From Vulcanimicrobiota bacterium (lineage in GTDB: Bacteria; Vulcanimicrobiota; Vulcanimicrobiia; Eremiobacterales; Eremiobacteraceae), in assembly GCA_013290125.1 (NCBI GenBank), contig JABCYQ010000002.1, positions 62,001 to 126,000 of the forward strand: a stretch of 64,000 nt of DNA, given 5' to 3'. Numbering within the stretch: position 1 is the stretch's first letter; each line of letters starts with the position of its first letter. A model generated the notes under the pieces. It saw only the letters and a program-made list of their open reading frames with translations. It ran no database searches and was not told the DNA's origin. Position numbers and translations under genes: made by a program. Below, one piece after another: positions 41,960-51,104 of this stretch.

Positions 41960-43375
41960 ATGAAGATCGCACTCCCCTTGTATGCTTGCGCGCTCGCGAT
42001 GATCACCGCTACCGCCGTACAGGCCGCTCCGGCGCCGAGCCCCTCGCCCTCGCCGGCGACGCCCTCCATGACCTACGGTACAGCGCCTCCGGCTGCGCCA
42101 TCCTCGGTGCCGCCGCATCCGGGAGCCTCTGCAATGCCGCTGTCTCTCGGTCTGCTCGACGTGGAGAACATCGCCCTTGCGCAGTCGCCGCTCTTGGCTA
42201 TTGCACGCGCGCAGCTGGACGCGGCGGGCGGCGCGACCGGCCTCGCGCACAGCGGCGGCCTCCCGAACATCAGCGTTTCCGCTGATTCGACGCGCACGAA
42301 AGCTTCGACCGGATCGCAGGGTTCCGGCGCGACGCCTGCACCAAGCATCGGGCAACTGACATCGAACAGCGCGAACGTCAACGTGCGACAGCTGATCTTC
42401 GACGGTGGCAGATTGCGCTCGCAGATCGTCTCGGCCACGCTGAACGAAGACGCGGCGCGCTATTCGCTCGCGCGCACCGTCCAAACATTGTTCTTCACGC
42501 TTGCGCAAGACTATTACGCATCGCTGCAAGCGCGGCACGCGCTGAGCGCGGCCAACGACCAGCTGAATCTCGCCTTGGTCCAATACAATCTCGTCAACGC
42601 GCAATATAAAGCCGGCCTTGCTTCGAAGGCCGACGTTTTGACGGCGCTTTTTCCGGTCGCGCAAGCCAGGCTCAAAGTCGCGCAGCAGCGCAACGGCGAA
42701 CAACTCGCGCTGACGACGCTGCTCAACACGATGGGACTGCCTTCAGCGCCCACCGTCAATCTTTTGGATGACACGTCGACGGCTATCGGTCCGCTCATGA
42801 CACCCGATCAAGCGATGGCAGTCGCATCGATCACGCGACCCGATCTGCTCGCGGCCGAGGCGTCCGCTAAATCCGCCGATGCCGCCGTCAACGCGGCAGC
42901 GCTGGCGCGGTTTCCGCAACTGTCGGCGACCGCGTCCGACGGCGCATCCGGCACGGCGCCGGGCTTTGGACGCAATGGGAACAACTATTCCTATGGTCTC
43001 GGGCTGACGTTCCCGCTCTACGATGGCGGCGCCATCCACGCGCAAACAGTCAGCGCGCGGGCGCAAGCCGACATCGCGCACGCGAATCTCAAGACCGCCG
43101 TTCTCGGCGTGGGGTTGAGCGTCCAACAAGCGATCTTGAATCTCGCGACCGCGAGCGAGAGCGTGACCGCGGCCGACGCGGAACTCGCAAACGCGCGCAC
43201 TGTCCTGGACGTGACAAACGCGCAGTACAAATCTGGCGTGACCACGCTGCCACTGCTTTTGAACGCGCAGGTCGGCCTGACTACCGCGGAGAGCGATCAA
43301 ATCACGGCGACGTATAACTTCAAAGTGGCGCAGGCGGCGCTGCAGCTGGCCGAGGGAACGATCAGCAAGCAGTAG
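41960..43375 (+). CDS. TolC-like outer-membrane efflux protein
   Basis: The 471-residue protein has a signal peptide (ALPLYACALAMITATAVQAAP), a Pro/Ser linker and two TolC repeats, each with the typical helices (QARHALSAANDQLNLALVQYNL; ANARTVLDVTNAQYKSGVTTLPLLL in pieces). Trimers form a barrel in the outer membrane and a periplasmic tunnel. It should export together with the adjacent adaptor. A possible internal promoter (TATAGT, 41843) lies in the gap. The six-unit palindrome array begins 19 bp after its stop. Confidence 0.92.
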   Translation: MKIALPLYACALAMITATAVQAAPAPSPSPSPATPSMTYGTAPPAAPSSVPPHPGASAMPLSLGLLDVENIALAQSPLLAIARAQLDAAGGATGLAHSGGLPNISVSADSTRTKASTGSQGSGATPAPSIGQLTSNSANVNVRQLIFDGGRLRSQIVSATLNEDAARYSLARTVQTLFFTLAQDYYASLQARHALSAANDQLNLALVQYNLVNAQYKAGLASKADVLTALFPVAQARLKVAQQRNGEQLALTTLLNTMGLPSAPTVNLLDDTSTAIGPLMTPDQAMAVASITRPDLLAAEASAKSADAAVNAAALARFPQLSATASDGASGTAPGFGRNGNNYSYGLGLTFPLYDGGAIHAQTVSARAQADIAHANLKTAVLGVGLSVQQAILNLATASESVTAADAELANARTVLDVTNAQYKSGVTTLPLLLNAQVGLTTAESDQITATYNFKVAQAALQLAEGTISKQ

Positions 43376-43393
43376 TCACCACATCAACGCTGC

Positions 43394-43671
43394 AATTCTG
43401 CAGGGGCCGATTTTATATCGGCCCACGTTGTGCAAGGCCGCAATTCTGCAGGGGCCGATTTCATATCGGCCCACGTTGTGCAAGGCCGCAATTCTGCAGG
43501 GGCCGATTTTATATCGGCCCACGTTGTGCAAGGCCGCAATTCTGCAGGGGCCGATTTCATATCGGCCCACGTTGTGCAAGGCCGCAATTCTGAAGGGGCC
43601 GATTTCATATCGGCCCACGTTGTGCAAGGCCGCAATTCTGCAGGGGCCGATTTTATATCGGCCCACGTTAC
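43394..43671. repeat. 48-bp tandem repeat array of GGGCCGAT palindromes, six units
   Basis: Units start at 43394, 43442, 43490, 43538, 43586 and 43634. Each begins AATTCTG(C/A)AGGGGCC, contains the palindrome GGGCCGAT-TT(T/C)AT-ATCGGCCC and ends CACGTTGTGCAAGGCCGC; the last lacks its tail. Units 1, 3 and 6 have loop TTTAT and units 2, 4 and 5 TTCAT; unit 5 alone has CTGAAGGGG, the form of the dispersed palindromes. The unit length is a multiple of three, so open frames run through both strands, but they lack ribosome sites and I treat them as noncoding. Confidence 0.9.
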
Positions 43672-43679
43672 GTTTGCCA

Positions 43680-43720
43680 GGGCCGACATAAAGTCGGCCC
43701 CTTCAAAGTCGGCCCCTTCA
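43680..43720. repeat. GGGCCGAC palindrome with duplicated right arm
   Basis: GGGCCGAC-ATAAA-GTCGGCCC (43680-43700) is followed by a second AAGTCGGCCCCTTCA. Its last bases TCA are the reverse complement of the TGA stop of the convergent amidase gene. Confidence 0.75.
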
Positions 43721-45463
43721 TTTGGAAGTTTCGAGCGCGCGGCGCGATTCTGCCCAACGCTCAAGGCCGTCCGCAATCGTGGCTCCGAGGCGATCGACGA
43801 ACGACGGCGACAACAAGAGCTCTTCCTCATCCGGCCAGGTGATGAACGCCGATTCGGTGAGCACTGACGGCTGCTCGGTCGGGCGCGCGAGGGCGAAGTC
43901 TTCGCGGAAGAGGCCGGCGTCTGGCAGTTGCGTGTCGCGCGCGTACGCGGCGTGGATCGCTTTCGCGAGGTCGAGACTCTCCGCGTGGTAATAGTAGACA
44001 GAATATCCCAGTTGCGAGGCCGGATCCGTGCCGTCGGGCCACGCGTTGTTGTGCACGCTGATCAGCACATCGGCGTTCGCAGCCGTCGCCGTCAGTGTGC
44101 GGTCGTAGAGTCCGCGCCCGCTGTCATCATTGCGCGTCAGCAGCGTGCGCGCGCCGAAGAGCCCGAGATGGTACACCAGCCGGCGAGCGATTTCGAGGTT
44201 CGCGGTGCGCTCTTGCGTGCCGAGTGGGCCAATCGCGCCCGTGTCAGGCGAGTGCCCGGGATCGACGACGACGAGAAGTCCGCGTAGCGCCGGCAATGGT
44301 GCCGCGTCCATGTGCGGCGGTTTCTTGATCGAGATGTCCAGATCGTCGCCCGCCCAGTAGACGTGATAGCCCCACATCGAACGCTGGCGAAGTTCGATAC
44401 GTATGCCAAGAGCGTTCCTTGGCGCGGTCGTTTGGCTGACCGTTGAAACCCCGGCCGCCAATCCCGCCGCCGAAATAGCCGCCGTTGCGGCGGTCGTGGA
44501 GAACAGCGTGAGTTTGAGTCCGGTCACCGCGCTCGACTCGGCAAGTGTGAAGGGTACACGCGACGACAAGTGCACTTCGACGAGCGTCTCGGTCGGGAAG
44601 TCGACGGTGCCGACGCCGCTCACGATCGCATTCGGCTGAGGTGTTCCGATCGGTTCGATGCGCAGAGTATCCTTATAGATAAAACCGGATACGCTGGACC
44701 CTGTGTCCACGCGATAAAAGTTGCCGTCTCGCCCATCTATTACAAATGGCGTGCCGGCGGGCGGAAACAGGAAGTAGTCGTTGCCGGGCGAGCGCATGAC
44801 GACGCCGTACGGGCGTTCACCGTCCTCCGTTCGCGTGAGCACGACCGAACCCACGCGCGGCTGTGCCGAACCGTCGAACGTCACGTGCCCGCGCGCTTCG
44901 ATCGCGATCGCGCTGCCGTCCGCCGATCGCAACGTGTACATGACGCGCAGCGGCCCGGCGTTCGCGCCGGGCCGCACTCGAAGTTCGCCTTGGTAAATTC
45001 CGCGGGCTCCGTTCAACGCCGTTTCCGTGAGCCGAACCGGATCCGCGCTGCCGACTCGCGCCGTCACCCGGGCTCCCGTGCTTCCTTTGACTTGGAACCG
45101 CACGACATCGCCGACGCGCACGACGAGATCCTCGAACGGCTGCGAGGCGAGAGCACCGTCGAATCGCGCAGGCGCCGGCGGATTTGTGCGCAGCGGCGCG
45201 TCCACGTGGATCTCGCGCTGCAAAGACCACACGCGAGCGCCCTCGGCGCTTACGGACAGCGTGAAATCACCGGGTGCGAGCGGCACGTATGCGATCCATG
45301 CGCCGTCCGCCGCACTATGCGCAGCCGTGCCATTGACGCTAACATGTGACCCGGGCGGCGAAGCGCCGAACACAAACGAGCGCGCTACGGCGGGAAGATG
45401 CGCACCGGGTCCGGGATAGACGATAGTGAGCGCGGCCGCGAAAAGCGCGAGCAAAGCGAACAC
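43718..45463 (-). CDS. N-acetylmuramoyl-L-alanine amidase (Amidase_3) with long N-terminal region
   Basis: The C-terminal 200 residues are an Amidase_3 domain with the zinc residues in VVDPGHSPD (His), QERTANLE (Glu) and ISVHNNAW (His), and the catalytic Glu in LTESAFIT. It cleaves the peptide stem from peptidoglycan. The N-terminal 370 residues include a signal or anchor helix (IVFALLALFAAALTIVYPG), Ig-like regions and an AMIN-like part. The preferred start is GTG 45463, which leads into the signal helix and has GAGAGGT upstream (581 residues); starting at 45550 would overlap the divergent cupredoxin gene. Likely role: cell separation. Confidence 0.88.
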   Translation of the reverse strand: MFALLALFAAALTIVYPGPGAHLPAVARSFVFGASPPGSHVSVNGTAAHSAADGAWIAYVPLAPGDFTLSVSAEGARVWSLQREIHVDAPLRTNPPAPARFDGALASQPFEDLVVRVGDVVRFQVKGSTGARVTARVGSADPVRLTETALNGARGIYQGELRVRPGANAGPLRVMYTLRSADGSAIAIEARGHVTFDGSAQPRVGSVVLTRTEDGERPYGVVMRSPGNDYFLFPPAGTPFVIDGRDGNFYRVDTGSSVSGFIYKDTLRIEPIGTPQPNAIVSGVGTVDFPTETLVEVHLSSRVPFTLAESSAVTGLKLTLFSTTAATAAISAAGLAAGVSTVSQTTAPRNALGIRIELRQRSMWGYHVYWAGDDLDISIKKPPHMDAAPLPALRGLLVVVDPGHSPDTGAIGPLGTQERTANLEIARRLVYHLGLFGARTLLTRNDDSGRGLYDRTLTATAANADVLISVHNNAWPDGTDPASQLGYSVYYYHAESLDLAKAIHAAYARDTQLPDAGLFREDFALARPTEQPSVLTESAFITWPDEEELLLSPSFVDRLGATIADGLERWAESRRALETSK

Positions 45464-45537
45464 AATTGTCGACCTCTCGATCGCGCCGCGCGCGCTGCGG
45501 TAGGGTTTGCTTCGCGTCCGACAGAAGCGCGAATCAC

Positions 45538-45912
45538 ATGAATATACCATCGCGCGGGCGCGCCGCGATTCGCGTGACGCTTCTCGCGCTGACGCTGCTA
45601 GCCTGCGCCGCGTGTCAGCAAAAGGTGGCTACCGGACAAGTCACGATCAATATGACCGGCGCGGGCGGAGGGGCATTCAATCCCACGAATGTCACCGTTG
45701 CACTCGGAACACTTGTCATCTTCGTGAACCAAGACACGCAGCCGCACAGTGCGACCGTAGCCGGCGCATTCGATTCGGGCATCGTCGCGCCCAACGGCGG
45801 CCGATGGACGTGGGTCGCCTCTATCCCCGGCACCTTCCAATATCACAGTTCGCTCCAACCGACGATGATCGCGACGATCACCGTCTTGCCAGGCGCTCCG
45901 ACCGGCCCTTGA
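45538..45912 (+). CDS. Cupredoxin-like lipoprotein with altered copper ligands
   Basis: The 124-residue protein has a signal with lipobox (LTLLACAACQQ) and a plastocyanin-type fold: FNPTNVTVALGTLVIFVN, QPHSATV, PGTFQYHSSLQPTMIATITV. Family members usually read PHTV and YxCxxHPxM. Here the first His is kept, but the Cys is Ser and the second His is Gln; the Met remains. It therefore probably does not form a normal type 1 copper site and may have another role such as binding metal loosely. It precedes a peptide-binding lipoprotein gene by 43 bp. Confidence 0.82.
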   Translation: MNIPSRGRAAIRVTLLALTLLACAACQQKVATGQVTINMTGAGGGAFNPTNVTVALGTLVIFVNQDTQPHSATVAGAFDSGIVAPNGGRWTWVASIPGTFQYHSSLQPTMIATITVLPGAPTGP

Positions 45913-45955
45913 GGCCGCTCTTCGGCGCAACCAAACAACACAAGGAGTACCCACG

Positions 45956-47611
45956 ATGACGAATCCACGACTGCTGGCCGTCACGGTGCTGGCTGCTGCG
46001 CTGGCAACCGTTGCGACCGCGTGCTCGAACGTCTCGCAAAGCACGTCGGGCACAAGTGGGCGCAGCGGCTCGCAGCCGGGCGTCCTGCGCTACGCAGAGA
46101 TCGCAGAGCCGGACTCCTTGAATCCGCTCGTGTCCACTCAGGCCACGACGATCGACCTATCGTACTTCGTCTACCAATACTTCTTCAACATCGACGATCA
46201 TCAACAGTACGTGCCGGAGGTCGCCCTCGAAGTGCCGACCCTCGAGAACGGCGGTATCTCGCGCGACGGCATGACGCTGACGTACCATCTCCGCAAGGGC
46301 CTGAAATGGCAAGACGGCGCGCCGCTGACGGCGCGCGACGTCATCTTCACATTTCACGCCATCATGAATCCGCAGAACAACGTCCAAGTGCGGACCGGCT
46401 ACGATCACATCGGCAGCATAACGGCGCCCGACGACCACACCGTCGTCGTGCACATGCAGAAATTCTTTGCGCCGATCGTGGCGTATTTCATGTGCATTCA
46501 GGGCGGGTACCCGCTCATGCCCGAGCATCTGCTCGCTTCATATCCAAACGTCAATCACATTCCGTACAACGTGTTGCCGATCGGATCCGGACCATTTCGC
46601 GTGACCGAATGGGTGCACGGCGACCACGTGACGATGACGGCCAATCCGCTGTATTGGCGCGGGCCGCCCAAATTGAAGACGATCGTGCTGAAGATCGTGG
46701 GAGACAACAACACAATCGTGACGCAGTTGAAGACCGGCGAGACCGATGCGTGGTTTCGCGCCGATCCGTCGCTCTATCCGGCGTATTCGAATATCCCGGG
46801 AGTCGACGTCACGCTCTCGCCGCAAAACGTGTTCGGGCACATCGACTTCAGCCTGAAAGACCCTACTACGCCCTGGTACGACGTGCGCGTGCGGCAAGCC
46901 ATCGAATACGCGATGGACAGAGAACGGATCGCACATGACGCGACGCACGACGTCTTCGTGCCGACTGACAGCGATCAGCAGTATTTCAGTTGGGCCTTCG
47001 ACCGGAGCATTCCGCACATCGGCTTCAATCCGCCGATGGCGCGCAAACTTCTGGCGCAGGCCGGATGGCAGGCCGGACCCGACGGAATTCTGACCAAGAG
47101 CGGTCAGCGGTTCACCATCCAATTCTCGTACATCTCGGGAAACGTCATCGGCGCGGCAGTCGGCAATATCATCCAGCAAGAGCTGCGTGCTGTCGGCATC
47201 GAGCTGACGCAGAAGACTTATCCGGCACCGCTCTTCTTCAATTCGCAGCAGAACGGCGGCATCCTCAATTCGTACAAATATGAGATGGCGTACTACGGCT
47301 GGGTGAACGGCGTCGATCCGGACGACTCGTCGCTCTACGGGTGCGATCAATTCCCACCGGCCGGTCAGAACAGCTTGCATTGGTGCGACCCGAAAGTTAA
47401 GGCGGCCGAGGCTGACGCGCTCAGCACATTTGACGTCGCGCGCCGCAAAGCCGACTATGCGATCATCCAGACCGAAATCGCGACGCAGGTTCCCACGATC
47501 ATCCTCTACGCCGAGCGCCGGGCCGACGTGTACACGGATCGGTTCAAGGGCTACAAAGCGTCACCCGCGACGTCGGCATACTGGAACTCGTGGGAATGGT
47601 CCATGGAGTAG
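45956..47611 (+). CDS. Extracytoplasmic peptide-binding lipoprotein (SBP family 5)
   Basis: The 551-residue lipoprotein has a lipobox near TVATACSN and the DppA/OppA fold: LRYAEIAEPDSLNPL, LRKGLKWQDGAPLTARDVIFTFHAI in pieces, GSGPFRVTEW, and a C-terminal AYYGWVNGVDPDDSS. It should bind oligopeptides or nickel-type ligands and deliver them to an ABC transporter. No permease or ATPase is adjacent, so partners lie elsewhere or the protein acts as a receptor. A palindromic hairpin follows the gene. Confidence 0.92.
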   Translation: MTNPRLLAVTVLAAALATVATACSNVSQSTSGTSGRSGSQPGVLRYAEIAEPDSLNPLVSTQATTIDLSYFVYQYFFNIDDHQQYVPEVALEVPTLENGGISRDGMTLTYHLRKGLKWQDGAPLTARDVIFTFHAIMNPQNNVQVRTGYDHIGSITAPDDHTVVVHMQKFFAPIVAYFMCIQGGYPLMPEHLLASYPNVNHIPYNVLPIGSGPFRVTEWVHGDHVTMTANPLYWRGPPKLKTIVLKIVGDNNTIVTQLKTGETDAWFRADPSLYPAYSNIPGVDVTLSPQNVFGHIDFSLKDPTTPWYDVRVRQAIEYAMDRERIAHDATHDVFVPTDSDQQYFSWAFDRSIPHIGFNPPMARKLLAQAGWQAGPDGILTKSGQRFTIQFSYISGNVIGAAVGNIIQQELRAVGIELTQKTYPAPLFFNSQQNGGILNSYKYEMAYYGWVNGVDPDDSSLYGCDQFPPAGQNSLHWCDPKVKAAEADALSTFDVARRKADYAIIQTEIATQVPTIILYAERRADVYTDRFKGYKASPATSAYWNSWEWSME

Positions 47612-47628
47612 CGGCGCGACAAGATATT

Positions 47629-47656
47629 CGGCCGGCCGTCTTGCGACGGCCGGCCG
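47629..47656. terminator. Perfect 12-bp palindromic hairpin
   Basis: CGGCCGGCCGTC pairs with GACGGCCGGCCG around TTGC, 18 bp after the peptide-binding lipoprotein gene. It lacks a T tail, so it may be a Rho-associated or pausing structure. The remaining region to 47837 contains only modest GC hairpins. Confidence 0.6.
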
Positions 47657-47837
47657 CGGGCCGGCTCGATTGGAGAGCCGCTTCGGAGTCCGCGGCTGGG
47701 AAGGGCAGGAGAGCGCCGCAACCCCCGGCGGAGGAAGTGTGAGCGACTCCCTCCTACCGCGTTCGACGGCCGTGACGCATCGGATGTTACACCGGCGGCA
47801 CGGTAGAGGGCGGCCGCATAGTCGACCGTGAATCCTC

Positions 47838-48656
47838 ATGGTTGCCGCAAACATGATTTCCCAATCGCAGACGGTCGTCATCATCGACGACGATGTCGAA
47901 ATCCGGACCCTGATGGAGCTGGCGCTGGCCAAGCCGGGGCGGTCCGTGACGTGCTTCGGCGACGGAGCTGAAGCGGCCGAGTTCATCCTTTCCCAGCCGC
48001 GTGTCGACTGCATCGTCTCCGACATCCGCATGGCCGGATTGGACGGGTTCGCCCTGCTCGAGCGGATCGAACGCGATGATCGAGCCAGCGGCACGCCTGT
48101 GATCTTCGTCTCCGCGGACGATGCGGCGTCCGAACGCCTCGGCGCGGCAGGCGTGAACGTCGAATTTCTACGCAAGCCATTTGAGATCGCAGACCTGCGC
48201 GCGCGTGTGGATGCCGGCGCGCTTCGCCGCAGCGAGCCGAGCAAGGATTTCAAGCAGCGGGTCGCAGACGCGATCGCCGATTCGATCGCCGGCGAGACAT
48301 CGGTGGCCGTTCTCGTCGTGGCGGCCGATGGCGACCGCAGCTCGCACGCCGAGCTCGCTGCACTGACACGCGCGTGCCTACGCCGCTCGGACGTCGCCGG
48401 AAATCTCCCGCCGTATGTCTGTGCCGTTCTACTCGACGGTTTACCTCAGGGGCGGGCGCAAGAACTAGGCAGATCGATCGCGGATCGGCTGCGCGCGCAC
48501 GACGCCGCACAAGACGCGCGCCCGCGAGTCGGTCTCGCGTACACAGACGACGGTGCGCGCGCGACCGCCGACATCTTGTTGGCCACGGCGCACGATGCCG
48601 TTTCAGCGCCGGAAGCGCACGCCGCCGGATTCTTCGCGAAGCGCGCAACGCGATGA
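47838..48656 (+). CDS. Response regulator with degenerate GGDEF-like output
   Basis: The receiver domain (about 10-125) has acidic pocket VVIIDDDVEIR, phosphoacceptor IVSDIRMAGLDG, Thr/Ser block IFVSADD and the conserved Lys in EFLRKPF. The C-terminal 140 residues align in spirit with a GGDEF domain (LRRSDVAGNLPPYVCAVLLDG in place of RxxDxxxRxGGDEFxxLL), but the GGDEF signature is absent, so it cannot make c-di-GMP. It may bind c-di-GMP or act as a protein-interaction switch. Its stop overlaps the protease gene start (ATGA). A second ATG at 47853 is an alternative start. Confidence 0.87.
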   Translation: MVAANMISQSQTVVIIDDDVEIRTLMELALAKPGRSVTCFGDGAEAAEFILSQPRVDCIVSDIRMAGLDGFALLERIERDDRASGTPVIFVSADDAASERLGAAGVNVEFLRKPFEIADLRARVDAGALRRSEPSKDFKQRVADAIADSIAGETSVAVLVVAADGDRSSHAELAALTRACLRRSDVAGNLPPYVCAVLLDGLPQGRAQELGRSIADRLRAHDAAQDARPRVGLAYTDDGARATADILLATAHDAVSAPEAHAAGFFAKRATR

Positions 48657-49783
48657 GCGAGCGGACGTATCGGATTGGATCGATCGCGGGAATCGAGATC
48701 CGCATCCACGCGTCGGCGCTCTTCCTATTCGGCGTGTTGACCTGCATCATATCGTACGGATTGCTGCCGCGCGTGACGCCGCAAACCACGCCGGGTCAGG
48801 CTTTGGCCGTGGGCCTGCTTTTCACGGCATTGCTGTTCGGCTCGGTGCTCGCTCACGAACTCGGTCATGCGATCGTGGCAAAGCGGCGCGGCAAAGTGGT
48901 CGCGGGCGTCACGATGACGCTTCTCAGCGCGACCGCGCACATCGCGCACGGCGACGAGCGGCCGGCCGATGATATCGCGATCGGCGCGGCCGGCCCCGCC
49001 GTCAGCACCGCCCTTGCGATCTTATTCGGCGTCGGCGCGTACGTTTTGACAAAGGCCGGCAAGCCCGCCGGAGATCTGCTCGGCTATTTGGCGCTTGCGA
49101 ACGGCCTGCTCGGCGGATTCAATTGGCTCCCGGGGCTCCCGATGGACGGTGGGCGTGTCGTGCGCGGCGTGTTGTGGCGTATGTCGGGCAACGCCGTAAA
49201 GGCGACGCGACAAGCGGCGTTGGCCGGCAAAGGCATCGCGATTCTTCTCGGCGCGGTCGGCTGCTGGGTCGCAATCATCCAAGACCCCGCGCTTGGTATA
49301 TGGGCGTGCGCGACCGCGTGGTTTCTCGCCGGCCTTGCAGATGGGCAGTATAAGACGATGATCGTGCGCATCGCTCTCGACGGGCTCTTGGTACGCGACC
49401 TCTACGCGAAAGACGTGGAAGTGCTTCAGACCACGGCGACGGTGGAACAGGCTGCGGCGGCATTGCGTGCCGCGGCGCCATCGCGGTCTCTGCCGGTCCT
49501 CTTCGGCGAGCGCGCGGCCGGCTGCGTGGGCGACGATGAGGTGGCGTCGGTTCCGCTCGACCGCGCAGGCGGAACGAATGTCACCGCGGTCATGACGCGC
49601 GTCGCCGATCTCGCGACAGTCGCGCCCGACGACGATGCGATGGCGTTGCTGCCCGCGCTGGCCGTCAACCGGCCCGAAGCCGTGATCGTCGAAGACGCTG
49701 GGACATACGGCGGGTACATCCGGCGCGAAGACGTCGCGCGCCTCATCGCTCGCGTGGAAGCGTCGCGGTCGCGGAGCGGCTAG
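48653..49783 (+). CDS. Site-2-type zinc metalloprotease (M50) with CBS domains
   Basis: The 376-residue intramembrane protease has about six helices, the active-site motif VLAHELGHAI (HExxH) and the second metal block NWLPGLPMDGGRV (NxxPxxPMDGGR). The C-terminal part (about 235-376) looks like paired CBS domains, as in archaeal-type Rip proteins. It may release membrane-bound regulators. It is translationally coupled to the upstream response regulator and overlaps the convergent pilT by four bases. Confidence 0.93.
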   Translation: MSERTYRIGSIAGIEIRIHASALFLFGVLTCIISYGLLPRVTPQTTPGQALAVGLLFTALLFGSVLAHELGHAIVAKRRGKVVAGVTMTLLSATAHIAHGDERPADDIAIGAAGPAVSTALAILFGVGAYVLTKAGKPAGDLLGYLALANGLLGGFNWLPGLPMDGGRVVRGVLWRMSGNAVKATRQAALAGKGIAILLGAVGCWVAIIQDPALGIWACATAWFLAGLADGQYKTMIVRIALDGLLVRDLYAKDVEVLQTTATVEQAAAALRAAAPSRSLPVLFGERAAGCVGDDEVASVPLDRAGGTNVTAVMTRVADLATVAPDDDAMALLPALAVNRPEAVIVEDAGTYGGYIRREDVARLIARVEASRSRSG

Positions 49784-50892
49784 TTCCCGACCCCGATCAC
49801 GCGCTTCACTTCGGCTGGGTTTCCCGCTTTCGCCATGGCGGCTTCCAGCGTGATGACGCCGGTTTTCACGAGATTCGCCAGATCTTTTTCCAGCGTCTGC
49901 ATGCCGGTGTTCTGACCCGTCTGCATGGCGCTGATCATCTGTTGGATCTTGTTCTCGCGGATGAGGTTGCGGATGCCGGGGGTGCCGATCAATATCTCGA
50001 GGGCAGCGACCCGGCCCTTACCGTCGGCGCGCGGAACGAGCGTCTGCGAGAAGACCGCTTCGAGCACGGTCGAGAGCATGACGCGGACTTGTTCTTGCTG
50101 ATCGGGCGGGAAGACGTCGATGATGCGCGTCACGGCTTCGGGTGCGCTCGTCGTGTGCAGCGTGGCGAAGACCAGGTGACCGGTCTCGGCCGCCGTCAGC
50201 GCGAGCGCGATGGTTTCGAGGTCGCGCATCTCGCCGATGAGGACGACGTCCGGATCTTGGCGGAGCATGGCGCGCAAGGCGTCGGCCGCCGAGAGCGTGT
50301 CGCGTCCGATCTCGCGCTGGGTGATGATCGACTTCTGGCTCTTGTGCATGAACTCGACCGGATCTTCGATCGTGACGATCTTCGAGCGGCGGTGGCGGTT
50401 GATGTAGTCCAACATCGCGGCAAGCGTCGTCGATTTTCCTGAGCCGGTCGGGCCCGTGACGAGCACGAGACCGCGCGGCCGTGCCGTGACCTCCGCGAGG
50501 ATGTCCGGGAAGTTCGTCTCCTCAAGATGCGGCGGGTCGGTCGGGATCAGCCGGAAGACACCTGCCAGCGCATCTCGCTCATAGCTGAAGTTCACGCGAA
50601 AGCGCGCGAGATCGATCATCGAGTATGCGAAGTCTATTTGGCGCTTTGATTCGAGCACGTCGATCTGGTCGTCATTCAAAATCGACGTCAGCAGCTGGTG
50701 GGTATCTTCGGGGGTAAGAACTTGGTCCATCAGGGCTTCAAGCTGACCGCCGCGCCGGATCATCGGCGGGCAGCCAACGACGATGTGCAAGTCCGAGGCT
50801 TTGTCCTCGTACATCTTCATCAGCAATTCGCCGAGGCTGAGCGGGAAGGCCGCCGCGCCGCTCACCGCCGTCATATGAGATGCCATAGCCAA
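49780..50892 (-). CDS. pilT: Type IV pilus twitching ATPase
   Basis: PilT powers pilus retraction. The 370-residue ATPase has the N-terminal PAS-like domain (ASDLHIVVGCPPMIRRGG), Walker A GPTGSGKSTT, the Asp box TIEDPVEFMH, Walker B EMRD in VVLIGEMRDLETI, His box ATLHTTSA, and the PilT-specific block GIRNLIRENK. It stands apart from pil assembly genes but beside three pilin-like genes on the other strand. ATG 50892 is followed by a second ATG two codons later. Confidence 0.94.
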   Translation of the reverse strand: MAMASHMTAVSGAAAFPLSLGELLMKMYEDKASDLHIVVGCPPMIRRGGQLEALMDQVLTPEDTHQLLTSILNDDQIDVLESKRQIDFAYSMIDLARFRVNFSYERDALAGVFRLIPTDPPHLEETNFPDILAEVTARPRGLVLVTGPTGSGKSTTLAAMLDYINRHRRSKIVTIEDPVEFMHKSQKSIITQREIGRDTLSAADALRAMLRQDPDVVLIGEMRDLETIALALTAAETGHLVFATLHTTSAPEAVTRIIDVFPPDQQEQVRVMLSTVLEAVFSQTLVPRADGKGRVAALEILIGTPGIRNLIRENKIQQMISAMQTGQNTGMQTLEKDLANLVKTGVITLEAAMAKAGNPAEVKRVIGVGN

Positions 50893-51070
50893 AAATCCGC
50901 CGATCGTCGAAAAACGTTCTTCCTATACGGATTCATCGGCGCGGGTGCGCGGGAGCCGTAGATTGCGCGGGCCCGTGGAGGCGTGCGCGGGACGACCGTT
51001 AGGACCTTCGGGGCGACCTTAGGCTTTTAGATGAGTCGCGTGACCGTAGGCACAATCAGCGTAGAGGCCT

Positions 51071-51098
51071 TTGCCGACCCGATTTCGGGCGATATAAT
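51071..51098 (+). promoter_or_regulatory. Sigma70-type promoter for the pilin-like genes
   Basis: TTGCCG (51071-51076) and a perfect TATAAT (51093-51098) are 16 bp apart. Transcription would begin near 51105 and make a leader of about 94 bases before ATG 51199. Confidence 0.65.
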
Positions 51099-51104
51099 AG
51101 CCAC

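Noticed and set aside
43394-43671. CRISPR array
   Set aside because: Units are contiguous and almost identical along their full 48 bp, with no unique spacers, and no cas genes are present.
43376-43867. Open frames on both strands through the 48-bp array, encoding 16-residue repeats
   Set aside because: They arise because the unit is a multiple of three and lacks stop codons. There is no ribosome site, frames are open on both strands, and the sequence is better explained by stacked palindromes.
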